Assembly (NCBI GenBank): GCA_035532735.1
Contig: DATKQM010000050.1
Coordinates: 1 to 64,000, forward strand
Length of the DNA stretch: 64,000 bases
Direction: 5' to 3'
DNA from: Chersky-840 sp035532735
GTDB taxonomy: Bacteria; Actinomycetota; Acidimicrobiia; Acidimicrobiales; UBA8190
The notes beneath the pieces were generated by a model. It saw nothing but the letters and a program-made list of their open reading frames with translations, was not told the DNA's origin and did not search any database. This document shows, piece after piece, positions 32,413 to 41,110 of the stretch. Position 1 is the first letter of the stretch, and each line of letters opens with the position of its first letter. The translations under genes and the position numbers were made by a program.

Positions 32413-33765
32413 GTGCTCGAGGCGTTCCCCTTGTGTCCCGGGGTGGTCCCGGTGGTGGGCACCCTGTGCAACACCGTGTCCGGTGCGGCCGGAAACCTGG
32501 CCGGCAGTGCCGCGGGAGCCGGCATCGGTGCGATCTTCACCGAGGCGGCACGGTGGGTCTCATCGGGCGCGGTGTGGCTGATTGCCCAGGTGGGTCGGGC
32601 CATGTCGGGCACGACCTCCATCGATCTCGACGCCGGATGGTTCACGTCGCACGAAGCCGTGATGGCGAGCTTGGCGGCGGCGGCGGTCCTGCCCATGGTG
32701 TGTTGTGCCGCCATCCAGGCCATCTACCGCCAGAGCGCGTCGATGCTCCTGCGCACCTTTCTCGTGCACCTGCCGTTGTCGCTTCTGCTCACGGGTGTGG
32801 CCGTCACCCTGGTGCGCATGGCGCTGGCCGTGACCGACGCCATGTCCGCCACAGTGCTCTCGAGCGCGGGTGTCGACACGGCGAACCTCTTCACCGGGCT
32901 CTTCAAATTCCTGATCCCCCCAGCGGTGGCGACAGCCGGTGCGGTGCCGGGATTCGTCGTCTTCCTCGGCAGCCTTGTTGTGTCGCTGGCCGCGTTGACG
33001 CTGTGGTTGGAACTGGCGGTGCGCGCCGCCGCGGTGTCCGTGGCGGTGTTGTTCCTGCCCTTGGCGCTGGCGGCGCTCGTCTGGCCTCCGATCGCGCATT
33101 GGTGCAGACGACTCGCCGACACCCTTGTGGCCCTGGTGCTCTCGAAGTTCGTGGTAGCGGCGGCCGTTTCGTTAGCGGCCGACGCGGGTGCCGGTGGGCT
33201 GGGGGTGTCGAGCAGAGGCAACGGCGGACAATTCGCCTCGGTTGTGACCGGGATCGCCCTGCTCCTGATCGCCATCCTCGCACCATTCACCTTGCTCCGA
33301 CTGGTCCCCGCTGTCGAAGCAGGAGCCGTCGCCCATTTCGAATCGACCCGGCATCGCGTGAAAAGCGGTGTAGCCACGCCGCTCAACAACGGCCGGAACC
33401 TCGCGGTGGACCTCGCCAAGAACGCGGGACCGAAGTCCGAGGCGGAGCCAGCCGATGTGGTGGGCACGACCTCGTCGACCGATGCTCTCGGTGCCGCCGC
33501 CTCAGTCGGTGGAGTTGGAACGGCCGGCGCGACCGGCGTGGCCAGCGCGGTGGTGGCACCGGGGGCCGCGGGATCGGGGGGCGGGACTGCGGTTCCGTTC
33601 ACGCACGGGGATCCTGCGGCGTTCCTTGCTTTCAGTCGGATACGACCTGACGGTGGTGCGGCCGTCGACGACAGCGGAAGTCAACGGCCCGGTTCGTCGA
33701 GCCCGGAAGCCGACATCTCTGGCCCAGTCGCCGCCGATACGACGGACAGAAGCACCCGTGAGTGA
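32413..33765 (+). CDS. Polytopic membrane protein, VirB6/TrbL-like
   Basis: The 450-residue protein has a hydrophobic core of about seven helices (residues 75-300), including AAVLPMVCCAAIQAIYRQS, LTLWLELAVRAAAVSVAVLF and LVALVLSKFVVAAAVSL. The WLELxxRxAxVxVxVLFLPLxLA-type block is the TrbL/VirB6 signature of actinobacterial T4SS channels. The C-terminal 130 residues are Gly/Ala/Thr-rich and disordered. Starts GTG at 32413; the stop overlaps the next gene by 8 nt. It is probably the inner-membrane channel subunit. Confidence 0.72.
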   Translation: MLEAFPLCPGVVPVVGTLCNTVSGAAGNLAGSAAGAGIGAIFTEAARWVSSGAVWLIAQVGRAMSGTTSIDLDAGWFTSHEAVMASLAAAAVLPMVCCAAIQAIYRQSASMLLRTFLVHLPLSLLLTGVAVTLVRMALAVTDAMSATVLSSAGVDTANLFTGLFKFLIPPAVATAGAVPGFVVFLGSLVVSLAALTLWLELAVRAAAVSVAVLFLPLALAALVWPPIAHWCRRLADTLVALVLSKFVVAAAVSLAADAGAGGLGVSSRGNGGQFASVVTGIALLLIAILAPFTLLRLVPAVEAGAVAHFESTRHRVKSGVATPLNNGRNLAVDLAKNAGPKSEAEPADVVGTTSSTDALGAAASVGGVGTAGATGVASAVVAPGAAGSGGGTAVPFTHGDPAAFLAFSRIRPDGGAAVDDSGSQRPGSSSPEADISGPVAADTTDRSTRE

Positions 33766-35305
33766 GGCACCGCCGACGCGCTATCGATTCGGGCCACTCG
33801 AGCGACGCGGCCTCGTAGCGGGGTGGCGTGGCGGACAGATCGGCGCGGTGGCGTTGGCGCTCGTAATCGGGGTCGGGGTGTTGCGGATGTCCCCCTCGGC
33901 CGTCGGCGTGGTCGTGGCGTTGGCCTCGTTGGCGATCGGGGTCGGCGTCGCCACGTGGCCGATCGCCGGTCGGACCGCAGAGGAGTGGGCCCCCGACGCG
34001 CTCCGCCACGCCTTGACTCTCGGCCGACGTCCTCGTGGTGGGCCGGGTCCGTTCGCCGGGGTGCGGCTCATCCGGGTCGATCCGAGCACGCCGAGATCTG
34101 AGCCCCAGGTCCGTTGCGGTTCAGGGGGAATCGGCGTGTTCCACGACCGGTCTCTTCGGACCTTCACTGCAGTGCTCGGGGCATCGGACCCGGGATTCGT
34201 GCTCCTGGGCGAGGACGACAAGGCGCGCCGTATCGGCGCCTGGGCCGGGGTCTTGGCCTCGTTGGCACGGGAGGGTTCGGCGGTGCATCGCGTGCAGTGG
34301 GTGGAGCGAGTCGTACCCGCCGACGTGGTGTCGGTTCCTGGTCCTGTCGACGTCGACGTCGACGTCGACGTCGACGCCGACGCTGGCGCTAGCGCCAGGA
34401 CTGGCGTCGCCGCGGCACGGGTTTCGTACGCCGCGTTGGTGGAAGCGCAGTCGCCCACGTCGCTGCGGCACGAGGTGCTGTTGGCGGTGACCATCCACGC
34501 CGGTCGCAGCGCCCGGGCCGTCAAGTCCGCCGGGGGAGGAGACGCAGGAGCGTGCACCGTTCTCGTCCGGGAGGTCGCCGCGCTGCGTCGTCGTGTGACC
34601 GATGCCTCGATCGATGTGGGTGCGGTGCTGTCGCCCCAGGCCCTCACCGTGGTGGTGCGTGACGCCTACGACGCCCGAGGAGCACCGGACCTCTCCACCT
34701 GCGGGCGCGATGGCACCTCGGCAAGGCCGCTGCGGCGACCGCACTCTCCGAGACACTCATCGATGGAGTCCGGCCGGTCTGGGCACGAGCTCGGGCCGTG
34801 GCCGATGGGTGTGGAGGTGCACTGGGGTCGACTTCGAGCCGACGGCACTTGGCACAGCACGTATTGGGTCGCAGAGTGGCCCCGGACCGACGCCGGCCCC
34901 GATTTCCTCGGACCGCTCCTGCTCTGTGCCGAGATCCGCCGCACAATGTCGGTCGTCATGGAACCCCTCGGGCCGATCGAGGCGTCGCGCAAGGCCGCGC
35001 AGGCGCGCACGGCGGACATCGCCGACTCGGAACTGCGCCGTCGCGGTGGTTTTCTGGCCACGGCGAGGCGACGCAAGGAGGAGGAGATCCTGGCCCGGCG
35101 CGAGATCGAGCTCGCCGACGGGCACGCCCAGTACCGCTTCTCCGGCTACGTCACGGTGAGCGCGCCTGACCCAGACGCGCTCGAGGAGGCATGCGGGCGC
35201 GTCGAGCAGGCGGCCGGACAGGCTGGTCTCGAGCTGCGCCGTTGCTACGGGGACCAGGCCGATACCTTCATGTGCACGCTCCCCCTCGGCCGCGGCCTGG
35301 CCTGA
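33758..35305 (+). CDS. SCO6880-family T4SS-associated protein
   Basis: The 515-residue protein opens with YRFGPLERRGLVAGWRGGQ, the characteristic SCO6880 N-terminus, followed by two membrane helices (about 28-65) and a large cytoplasmic part. SCO6880 proteins accompany VirB4 and VirD4 in actinobacterial conjugative modules and are thought to fuse VirB3-like helices with a VirB4-N-like domain. The C-terminal segment ARRRKEEEILARREIELADG ... RFSGYVTVSA matches the VirB4/TraC N-domain style. An Asp-Val run (about residues 197-210) comes from a GACGTC microsatellite. GTG start. Confidence 0.78.
   Translation: MSEAPPTRYRFGPLERRGLVAGWRGGQIGAVALALVIGVGVLRMSPSAVGVVVALASLAIGVGVATWPIAGRTAEEWAPDALRHALTLGRRPRGGPGPFAGVRLIRVDPSTPRSEPQVRCGSGGIGVFHDRSLRTFTAVLGASDPGFVLLGEDDKARRIGAWAGVLASLAREGSAVHRVQWVERVVPADVVSVPGPVDVDVDVDVDADAGASARTGVAAARVSYAALVEAQSPTSLRHEVLLAVTIHAGRSARAVKSAGGGDAGACTVLVREVAALRRRVTDASIDVGAVLSPQALTVVVRDAYDARGAPDLSTCGRDGTSARPLRRPHSPRHSSMESGRSGHELGPWPMGVEVHWGRLRADGTWHSTYWVAEWPRTDAGPDFLGPLLLCAEIRRTMSVVMEPLGPIEASRKAAQARTADIADSELRRRGGFLATARRRKEEEILARREIELADGHAQYRFSGYVTVSAPDPDALEEACGRVEQAAGQAGLELRRCYGDQADTFMCTLPLGRGLA
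34347..34382. repeat. TCGACG hexanucleotide microsatellite
   Basis: Five perfect TCGACG units plus one diverged unit (CCGACG), inside the SCO6880-family gene. It encodes a Val-Asp alternation followed by an Ala-rich stretch. As a 6-bp unit, length changes keep frame. Confidence 0.85.
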
Positions 35306-35341
35306 AACCGCTCAGAGCCCGGTCCCGTACCGCAACCGACC

Positions 35342-36691
35342 ATGGCAGTCCCCGCCCACGAGGCCACCACTCGCCACCTCGGAGCCCTGTACCCGTTTCT
35401 GTCCGAGCCTGGTCTCGGTGGTCGCGTCGAAGGAGGCGGTGACGGGACCGGTTGGATCGGTGGAGTGTTGGTGGGACGTGACCTGTTGGGATCGACGTTC
35501 AGGTACGACCCTTTCGAGTTGTATCGGCGCGGCTTCCTCACCAACCCCAACATGGTTGTGATCGGTCAGATCGGACGGGGCAAGAGCGCATTCGTGAAGA
35601 CCTATCTGTGGCGGTTGGCCGCGTTCGGGCGCCGCGCCTGGGTGGTGGACCCCAAGGGCGAGTACGGCGCGTTGGCGCGCGCCTGGGGAGTCGATCCCGT
35701 GGCGCTGCGCCCGGGAGGGCCCATCCGGCTCAACCCTCTCGACACCGCATGGCGGACGCGCCGCGTCGGGTGTGGTACCCCGGTCGGAGCCGAGGAGATG
35801 ACGAGACGGCGCAGTGAGTTGCTGGCCTCGCTGTCGGCGGCAAGCCTCGGACGCTCACTTCTTCCCGCCGAGCGCAGTGCTCTCGATCTCGCCGTCACCT
35901 CCGCGTCAGCACGGAAATCAGATCGAGACCCGTCCGGGCCGACGCTCCCGATGGTCGTCGACACGTTGTTGCACCCCGAAGCCGACGCCGCCGCGTCTGT
36001 AGGGACCGACGTGTCAGGCCTCGCCGCTGATGGAAGGAACCTGGCACTCGAGCTCCGGCGTCTCGTGGCGGGCGACCTGCGGGGCATGTTCGACGGCCCC
36101 ACCTCGGCTGGACTCCGCCTCGATGCTCCTCTTGTCGTCCTCGACCTCTCAGCGGTGTACCACTCCGCCGCGCTTGGAATCCTCATGACCTGTGCCACGG
36201 CGTGGCTGCAAGCCGGACTCGGCGCTGTCACCGACGCGGTGGGGTCGGACCCGGACGACGCCAACGGAACAGACGGGGTCGTGGTCGTCGTGGACGAGGC
36301 GTGGGCGATTCTGGCCAACTTGGGAGTGGCACGATGGCTCCAGTCGTCGTGGAAATTGTCCCGGGCCCGGGGAGTGTCGAACGTCGCCGTGCTCCACCGC
36401 TTGTCGGATCTCGACACGACGGGAGCGGTCGGGTCCGAGCAGGTCGGACTGGCCCATGGGCTGTTGTCGGACTCAGAGACCCGGGTCGTCTACGCGCAGC
36501 CGCCGGGCGAGGTCGAACGGGCCGCACCACTGCTCGGCCTGTCGTCGACCGAAGCGGAGCTGGTGCCCCAGCTCCGACGCGGTGTGGCGCTGTGGAAGGT
36601 CGGCACCCGGTCCTTCTTGGTCCAGCATCGACTGTCGCCGCACGAGCTGTCCATCGTCGACACCGACGCTCGCATGGACGGCCGGGCGTGA
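35342..36691 (+). CDS. VirB4/TraC-type conjugation ATPase
   Basis: The 449-residue protein has Walker A MVVIGQIGRGKSAFVKTYLW near residue 80, AWVVDPKGEYGALARAWG, and Walker B VVVVVDEAWAIL near 320. RGVSNVAVLHRLSDL and late QPPGEVERAAPLLGL follow, the HerA/VirB4 RecA-like order. It is shorter than classical VirB4 because the N-domain is carried by the preceding SCO6880-type protein, a split known in actinobacteria. It should power substrate transfer or pilus-like assembly. A 36-bp gap after SCO6880; its stop overlaps the next start by 4 nt. Confidence 0.87.
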   Translation: MAVPAHEATTRHLGALYPFLSEPGLGGRVEGGGDGTGWIGGVLVGRDLLGSTFRYDPFELYRRGFLTNPNMVVIGQIGRGKSAFVKTYLWRLAAFGRRAWVVDPKGEYGALARAWGVDPVALRPGGPIRLNPLDTAWRTRRVGCGTPVGAEEMTRRRSELLASLSAASLGRSLLPAERSALDLAVTSASARKSDRDPSGPTLPMVVDTLLHPEADAAASVGTDVSGLAADGRNLALELRRLVAGDLRGMFDGPTSAGLRLDAPLVVLDLSAVYHSAALGILMTCATAWLQAGLGAVTDAVGSDPDDANGTDGVVVVVDEAWAILANLGVARWLQSSWKLSRARGVSNVAVLHRLSDLDTTGAVGSEQVGLAHGLLSDSETRVVYAQPPGEVERAAPLLGLSSTEAELVPQLRRGVALWKVGTRSFLVQHRLSPHELSIVDTDARMDGRA

Positions 36692-38325
36692 ACGGGCTCG
36701 TCGAGGTGGGCGTGGCCGCGACGGTCCTTGTCGGATGGAGGTTGTCAGGCACAGCCGGCCCCCGTCGGAACAACACCTCCAACGCCGGTGCGGGCCCTTT
36801 CGTGCCCTGGCGGGTACCTCGCCAGAGTGCTCCGGGCCGATCTCCATCGCCACGCCGTGGCAACTGGTCGCAACTCGGTCCCCGGAAGTGGTCGAGTACC
36901 GGTTGGTGGGGCGGTCTGCCCGGGGTGCGTCGGGCCGGTGAAGGCGAGCCCGCCGGTTGGGCGACACGACGCGACGTGCGCGACCTCGTTGTCGCCGCGC
37001 CCTGCATCGGGCGTGTCACACTCGGCACGGCTCATCGTCGGATGCTCGCGGCCGAACGCGGACATTCAGTCCTGGTGGTGGGACCCACCCAGAGTCGCAA
37101 GACGAGTGGGTTCGCCATCCCGGCCATCCTCGAGTGGCAAGGGCCCGTGATCGCCGCGTCGGTCAAATCTGATCTGGCGCGGCACACGCTCGATTGGCGA
37201 CAGCGTCAAGGACAGGTGTGGGTCTACGACCCCACCGCGTCCACTACCCTCGCCGCGGCGTCGTGGTCACCTCTCCAGGCTTCGGTGACGTGGGAGGGTG
37301 CTCGCCGAACCGCTGGGTCGTTGACCGACGTGGCCCGGTCGTCACCGGGATCCCTCGCCGACGGTGCCTTCTGGTATGCCACCGCAGCCAAGCTGCTGGC
37401 CCCCTTGTTGTTTGCCGCCGCCACCTCCGGGAAGACGATGCGAGACGTCGTCCGCTGGGTGGACACCCAGGAGATCGACGAGGTGTTCGACATGCTCACC
37501 GCGTCCGGAGAGAGCTCCGCTCTGCAGGCTGCGCGGGCCGCTTGGGGGCGCGACGAGCGCCAACGCAGTGCCGTCTACACCACGACCGAGACGGTCATCG
37601 AGGTCTTTGCCGATCCCGCCGTCGCCGCCAGCGAGTCAGGGGCGACGGGCTCGCATCTCGGGGGGTGCGTCGACCCCGGGCGACTGCTCGAGGGGAACGA
37701 CACCTTGTTCCTCTGTGCGCCTGCCCACGACCAGCGTCGCCTGCGCCCGTTGTTCGCCACCTTGGTGACCCAGGTCGTCGAAGCCGCCTACGAGCGATCC
37801 GGCCGACAAGGCGCACCCCTCGACCCGCCGCTGCTCGTCGTCCTCGACGAGGCTGCCAACGTCGCACCCCTGGCCGAGCTCGACGTTCTCGCCTCAACGG
37901 CAGCCGGTCACGGTGTACAGCTCGTCACGGTGTGGCAGGACCTCGCCCAATTGCACGCCCGTTACGGCATCAAGGCCGGCAGCGTCGTGAACAACCATCG
38001 GGTGAAGGTCTTCCTGTCGGGGATCGCAGATCCGGGGACGCTCGAGCATGCCAGCTCGCTCATCGGCGAGACCGAGCGCCGGACGTGGGCGATGACCCAC
38101 GACGGCTGTGGCGCCATGTCGCTCACCGACTCCCCGGCGTTTCGGAGACTGGCGCCGGCCGACGAGTTGCGCCGAATCGCCCCCGGTGATGCCGTGGCGG
38201 TGTCGGGCCACCTCCCGCCCGTTCGACTCCGACTGCGCCCATGGCAAGACGACAAGTTCCTCCGATCCCGCGCCGAGACACGTGTCGATGCGTCCCGCCA
38301 CGATGGTCATCACGTCGACCGGTGA
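36688..38325 (+). CDS. VirD4/TraG-type coupling ATPase
   Basis: The 545-residue protein has a weak N-terminal membrane region, then HSVLVVGPTQSRKTSGFAIP (Walker A with Ser-Arg-Lys-Thr). VIAASVKSDLARHTLDWR (TraG motif), LLVVLDEAANVAPL (Walker B) and HGVQLVTVWQDLAQLHARYG follow, which is the T4CP/TraM-recognition order. Coupling proteins bring relaxase-bound DNA or effector proteins to the channel. No relaxase, oriT or integrase is visible near it, so the cargo is unknown. GTG at 36688 overlaps the VirB4 stop; last gene of the module, 13 bp before a P450. Confidence 0.88.
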   Translation: MNGLVEVGVAATVLVGWRLSGTAGPRRNNTSNAGAGPFVPWRVPRQSAPGRSPSPRRGNWSQLGPRKWSSTGWWGGLPGVRRAGEGEPAGWATRRDVRDLVVAAPCIGRVTLGTAHRRMLAAERGHSVLVVGPTQSRKTSGFAIPAILEWQGPVIAASVKSDLARHTLDWRQRQGQVWVYDPTASTTLAAASWSPLQASVTWEGARRTAGSLTDVARSSPGSLADGAFWYATAAKLLAPLLFAAATSGKTMRDVVRWVDTQEIDEVFDMLTASGESSALQAARAAWGRDERQRSAVYTTTETVIEVFADPAVAASESGATGSHLGGCVDPGRLLEGNDTLFLCAPAHDQRRLRPLFATLVTQVVEAAYERSGRQGAPLDPPLLVVLDEAANVAPLAELDVLASTAAGHGVQLVTVWQDLAQLHARYGIKAGSVVNNHRVKVFLSGIADPGTLEHASSLIGETERRTWAMTHDGCGAMSLTDSPAFRRLAPADELRRIAPGDAVAVSGHLPPVRLRLRPWQDDKFLRSRAETRVDASRHDGHHVDR

Positions 38326-38338
38326 GTACGGTGGAGCC

Positions 38339-39682
38339 ATGACGAGCTCGGAGCCGGCGGCCGAACCGGACGCCGGCCTCCGTGACTTCGTGGCCCAGCG
38401 CACCGCGCAGTACAGCCAAGCGGCGCGCCTGGTGCGGGACGAGGCTGCTGCAGCGGGGACGTTGGTGTGGGACCCCTACGACCCGGCGTGGGTCAAGGAT
38501 CCCTACCGGGTGTATGCCCAGTTGCGACAGAGCAACCCCGTCCATCGCAACGCACTCGGGTTCTGGGTGTTCACCCGGCACGCCGATTGCCTGGCCATCC
38601 TGCGTGACCGACGCTCGAGCAGTGACGGTCGCAACATCGAGGAGACGACCTTCCGCGAGCTGCGCGCCTCCGACTTCCCCGTTGAGCAAGGGCCCGCGGC
38701 CATGCTGGCCGAAATGGCGCCGTTCCTGTTCAGAGACCCGCCCGACCACACCCGTCTCCGCGGGCTGGTGCAGAAGGCGTTCACACCGAGAGTCGTCGAA
38801 GGCCTGAGGCCCAGACTCCAAGAGATCTGTGACGGGTTGCTCGACGAAGCCCTCGAGCGGGGCGAGGTCGATCTCGTGGCGGATTACGCGTACCCCATCC
38901 CCGTGCAGATCATCGTAGAGATGCTGGGTGTGCCCGCCGAGGACCACGAGCAGTTCCGGGTGTGGTCGCACGCGCTGGCCCGTGGGCTCGATCCCGACTT
39001 CTTGCTCCCGCCCGAGGCGGTCCAACGGCGGCTGGGTGCCATCTTGTCGTTCGTGCAGTACTTCGCGGCGCTGATCGAAGAGCGCCGTCAGAAGCCCGGT
39101 GACGACCTGCTCACCCGGTTGATCCAAGCCGAGGAACAAGGGGACGTGCTGACCCAGGCGGAGCTCTTGTCCACGTGCATCTTGCTCCTCGTGGCCGGAC
39201 ATGAGACGACGGTGAACCTGATATCGGGTGGGGCACTTACCCTCATCGAGCACCCCGAGCAAATGGCCCGGGTGCGCGATGACCCGGCAATCATCCGGAG
39301 TGCGGTCGAGGAGATGGTGCGGTTCGTGTGTCCCGTGCAGCTCACCGGTCGAGTCGCACTCGAAGACATGGAGGTCGGCGGTGCTCGCATTTCGAAGGGC
39401 GAGTTCTCGATGCTCCTCATCGGGTCGGCGAATCGTGATCCTGGTGCCTTCGAGGACCCCGAGACCTTCGACGTGGGCCGCACCGACAACAACCACCTGG
39501 GCTTCGGCTTTGGCATCCACCATTGCCTCGGTGCGCCCCTGGCGCGTCTCGAGGCAGTGGTCGCGCTTCCGACGCTGCTACGTCGCGCCCGCCAACTCGA
39601 ACGGATCACCGACGATCTCGCCTACAAGGAGAACATCGTGCTCCGGGGCCTCGAGTCCCTCCCGGTCCGATTGTCGGCCTGA
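38339..39682 (+). CDS. Cytochrome P450
   Basis: The 447-residue bacterial class I P450 has I-helix LLVAGHETTVNLI, ExxR in VEEMVRFVCPVQ, and heme loop FGFGIHHCLGAPLARLE with the Cys ligand. The C-helix RDPPDHTRLRGLVQKAFTPR is the CYP105/107/125-like style. Substrate not deducible. GGTGGAGCC precedes the ATG at 38339. It needs ferredoxin and reductase from elsewhere; the ferredoxin gene at 51.6 kb is not adjacent. Although it directly follows the T4SS module, no functional link is evident. Confidence 0.92.
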   Translation: MTSSEPAAEPDAGLRDFVAQRTAQYSQAARLVRDEAAAAGTLVWDPYDPAWVKDPYRVYAQLRQSNPVHRNALGFWVFTRHADCLAILRDRRSSSDGRNIEETTFRELRASDFPVEQGPAAMLAEMAPFLFRDPPDHTRLRGLVQKAFTPRVVEGLRPRLQEICDGLLDEALERGEVDLVADYAYPIPVQIIVEMLGVPAEDHEQFRVWSHALARGLDPDFLLPPEAVQRRLGAILSFVQYFAALIEERRQKPGDDLLTRLIQAEEQGDVLTQAELLSTCILLLVAGHETTVNLISGGALTLIEHPEQMARVRDDPAIIRSAVEEMVRFVCPVQLTGRVALEDMEVGGARISKGEFSMLLIGSANRDPGAFEDPETFDVGRTDNNHLGFGFGIHHCLGAPLARLEAVVALPTLLRRARQLERITDDLAYKENIVLRGLESLPVRLSA

Positions 39683-39721
39683 GTGCGCGTCAGGTCGGAC
39701 TCGGCCTCTCCAGATGTCTGG

Positions 39722-41041
39722 CTAAGAGGCGGCCGGCGTGATCGGTAACTGCTGGTCGCAGGTTGGGGCTGTGGGCTTGGCGGCGAACCTGTCGCCCAAC
39801 CAGCTGACAACTTCCGGTGCGATGGTCGACGAGAGTTGGATATGCCCGACGTCGGTGAGCCACAGCGATGTGAGGTCGGACCCGGCCGCACAGGCGCGCT
39901 GAATGTAGAGGGCCGTCGTGTTCGGTAGTACCACCTGGTCGGTGAGGCTCTCGGCCACCATCAGGGGCTGCGACGACGCCAGTACGGGTGCTGTTTGATC
40001 CTGGGCGATCGTCCTCCAGCGGGAGTTGCTGACCGGGTTCCCGTTGAAGAAGCGCTGCTTGACGGCGTTGCGGATAAGGCCTTCGGCAGCCGCCGACGTG
40101 ATGCACTTCTGCGCGATCCGCCGGTAGTTGCTGTACCCCACGCTGGTGAGAACCGACCGAATGGGAAGGCCCCGGTAGGTGGCGGGCCACGAGGTGAGTA
40201 CCTCGGGTCCGATGACCCAGGCGAGCGCCGCGTTGTAGGTCTCGTTCAAAAGAGGGATGAGCTCCGCGGCGGGCGCCGAGGCCACCGTCGCCACCAGGTG
40301 CAATTCGGGTGTGTAGGAGTGGGCGCGCGCCGCGGTGAACAGCGCCGAGTTGCCACCTTGGGAGTGTCCCCACACCGCGAAGGAGGCTCCGGCGTGGGCG
40401 GTGGGGATGTACTTGAGCGCCCGCACGCTGTTGAGCACGTCGTTCGCTTCGTCGTCGCCCACGAGGTACCCCGAGGTTCCCGGTGTGCCTAGGCCGGCGT
40501 AGTCGGTAGCCGTCACCACCCATCCGCGTGCCAGCATCGAGGACACCCACGAGATGCCCCCCACGGGATGAGCGCTCCGCGAGGGCGCGCACTGGGACCC
40601 GAGGCCGACGGTGCCGTGGGCCCACGCCACAACGGGCCGAGGGGTTCCTGCTGCGTTGTCGTTGGGAATGAAGACCATGGCCGAACTGAAGGTCCTGGAC
40701 CCGTCGGAGCGCTGGGTCCGGTAGATGATCCGCAGCGCCGTCCCGTTGTCCACAGGGACACCGAGTGGCTGGCTCCGGACGATCTGACCGAGGGGTCCCG
40801 AGGTGTGCAGTCCCGAGGTGTCGTAGAAGGGTGCGAGGGCGTTCTGACGCAGCGTCGTCTTCACGCCGGTGTCCACCACGATCCCGACCACGAGCCCTAC
40901 GACGACCACGACGGCGATCAACAAAATGCGGATGTGGCGGTGGCGGGAGAAGAAGCGAGCTCGCCGCGGCGGCGGCTCCGTGGCCTTCTCAGCCGTCTTG
41001 CCCTTGCCGTTTCTCGTCCCGTTCTCGCTGCCGTTCATCAT
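39722..41041 (-). CDS. Membrane-anchored or secreted lipase-family alpha/beta hydrolase
   Basis: The 439-residue protein has an Arg-rich lead and a single N-terminal membrane span (about 35-57), then a hydrolase. VVAWAHGTVGLGSQCAPS forms the oxyanion region and FAVWGHSQGGNSALF supplies the nucleophile Ser. ESLTDQVVLPN carries the acid and TDVGHIQL the His. This is the secretory lipase (LIP) family layout, suggesting extracellular ester hydrolysis. ATG at 41041 (second of a tandem pair is 41038) is chosen over 41104, which adds a non-conserved lead. Convergent with the P450. Confidence 0.82.
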   Translation of the reverse strand: MMNGSENGTRNGKGKTAEKATEPPPRRARFFSRHRHIRILLIAVVVVVGLVVGIVVDTGVKTTLRQNALAPFYDTSGLHTSGPLGQIVRSQPLGVPVDNGTALRIIYRTQRSDGSRTFSSAMVFIPNDNAAGTPRPVVAWAHGTVGLGSQCAPSRSAHPVGGISWVSSMLARGWVVTATDYAGLGTPGTSGYLVGDDEANDVLNSVRALKYIPTAHAGASFAVWGHSQGGNSALFTAARAHSYTPELHLVATVASAPAAELIPLLNETYNAALAWVIGPEVLTSWPATYRGLPIRSVLTSVGYSNYRRIAQKCITSAAAEGLIRNAVKQRFFNGNPVSNSRWRTIAQDQTAPVLASSQPLMVAESLTDQVVLPNTTALYIQRACAAGSDLTSLWLTDVGHIQLSSTIAPEVVSWLGDRFAAKPTAPTCDQQLPITPAAS

Positions 41042-41110
41042 CGATGTGTCACCAAGCCCTGAGGCAGAACCTGCAAGGGTTGGTTGAGGACGCCCTACCG
41101 GCACGCATCA

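Noticed and set aside
36688..38325. Calling the 32-38 kb module an integrative conjugative element
   Set aside because: No relaxase, integrase, att repeats or partition genes are visible and the flanks look chromosomal. Only a T4SS-like module is supported.
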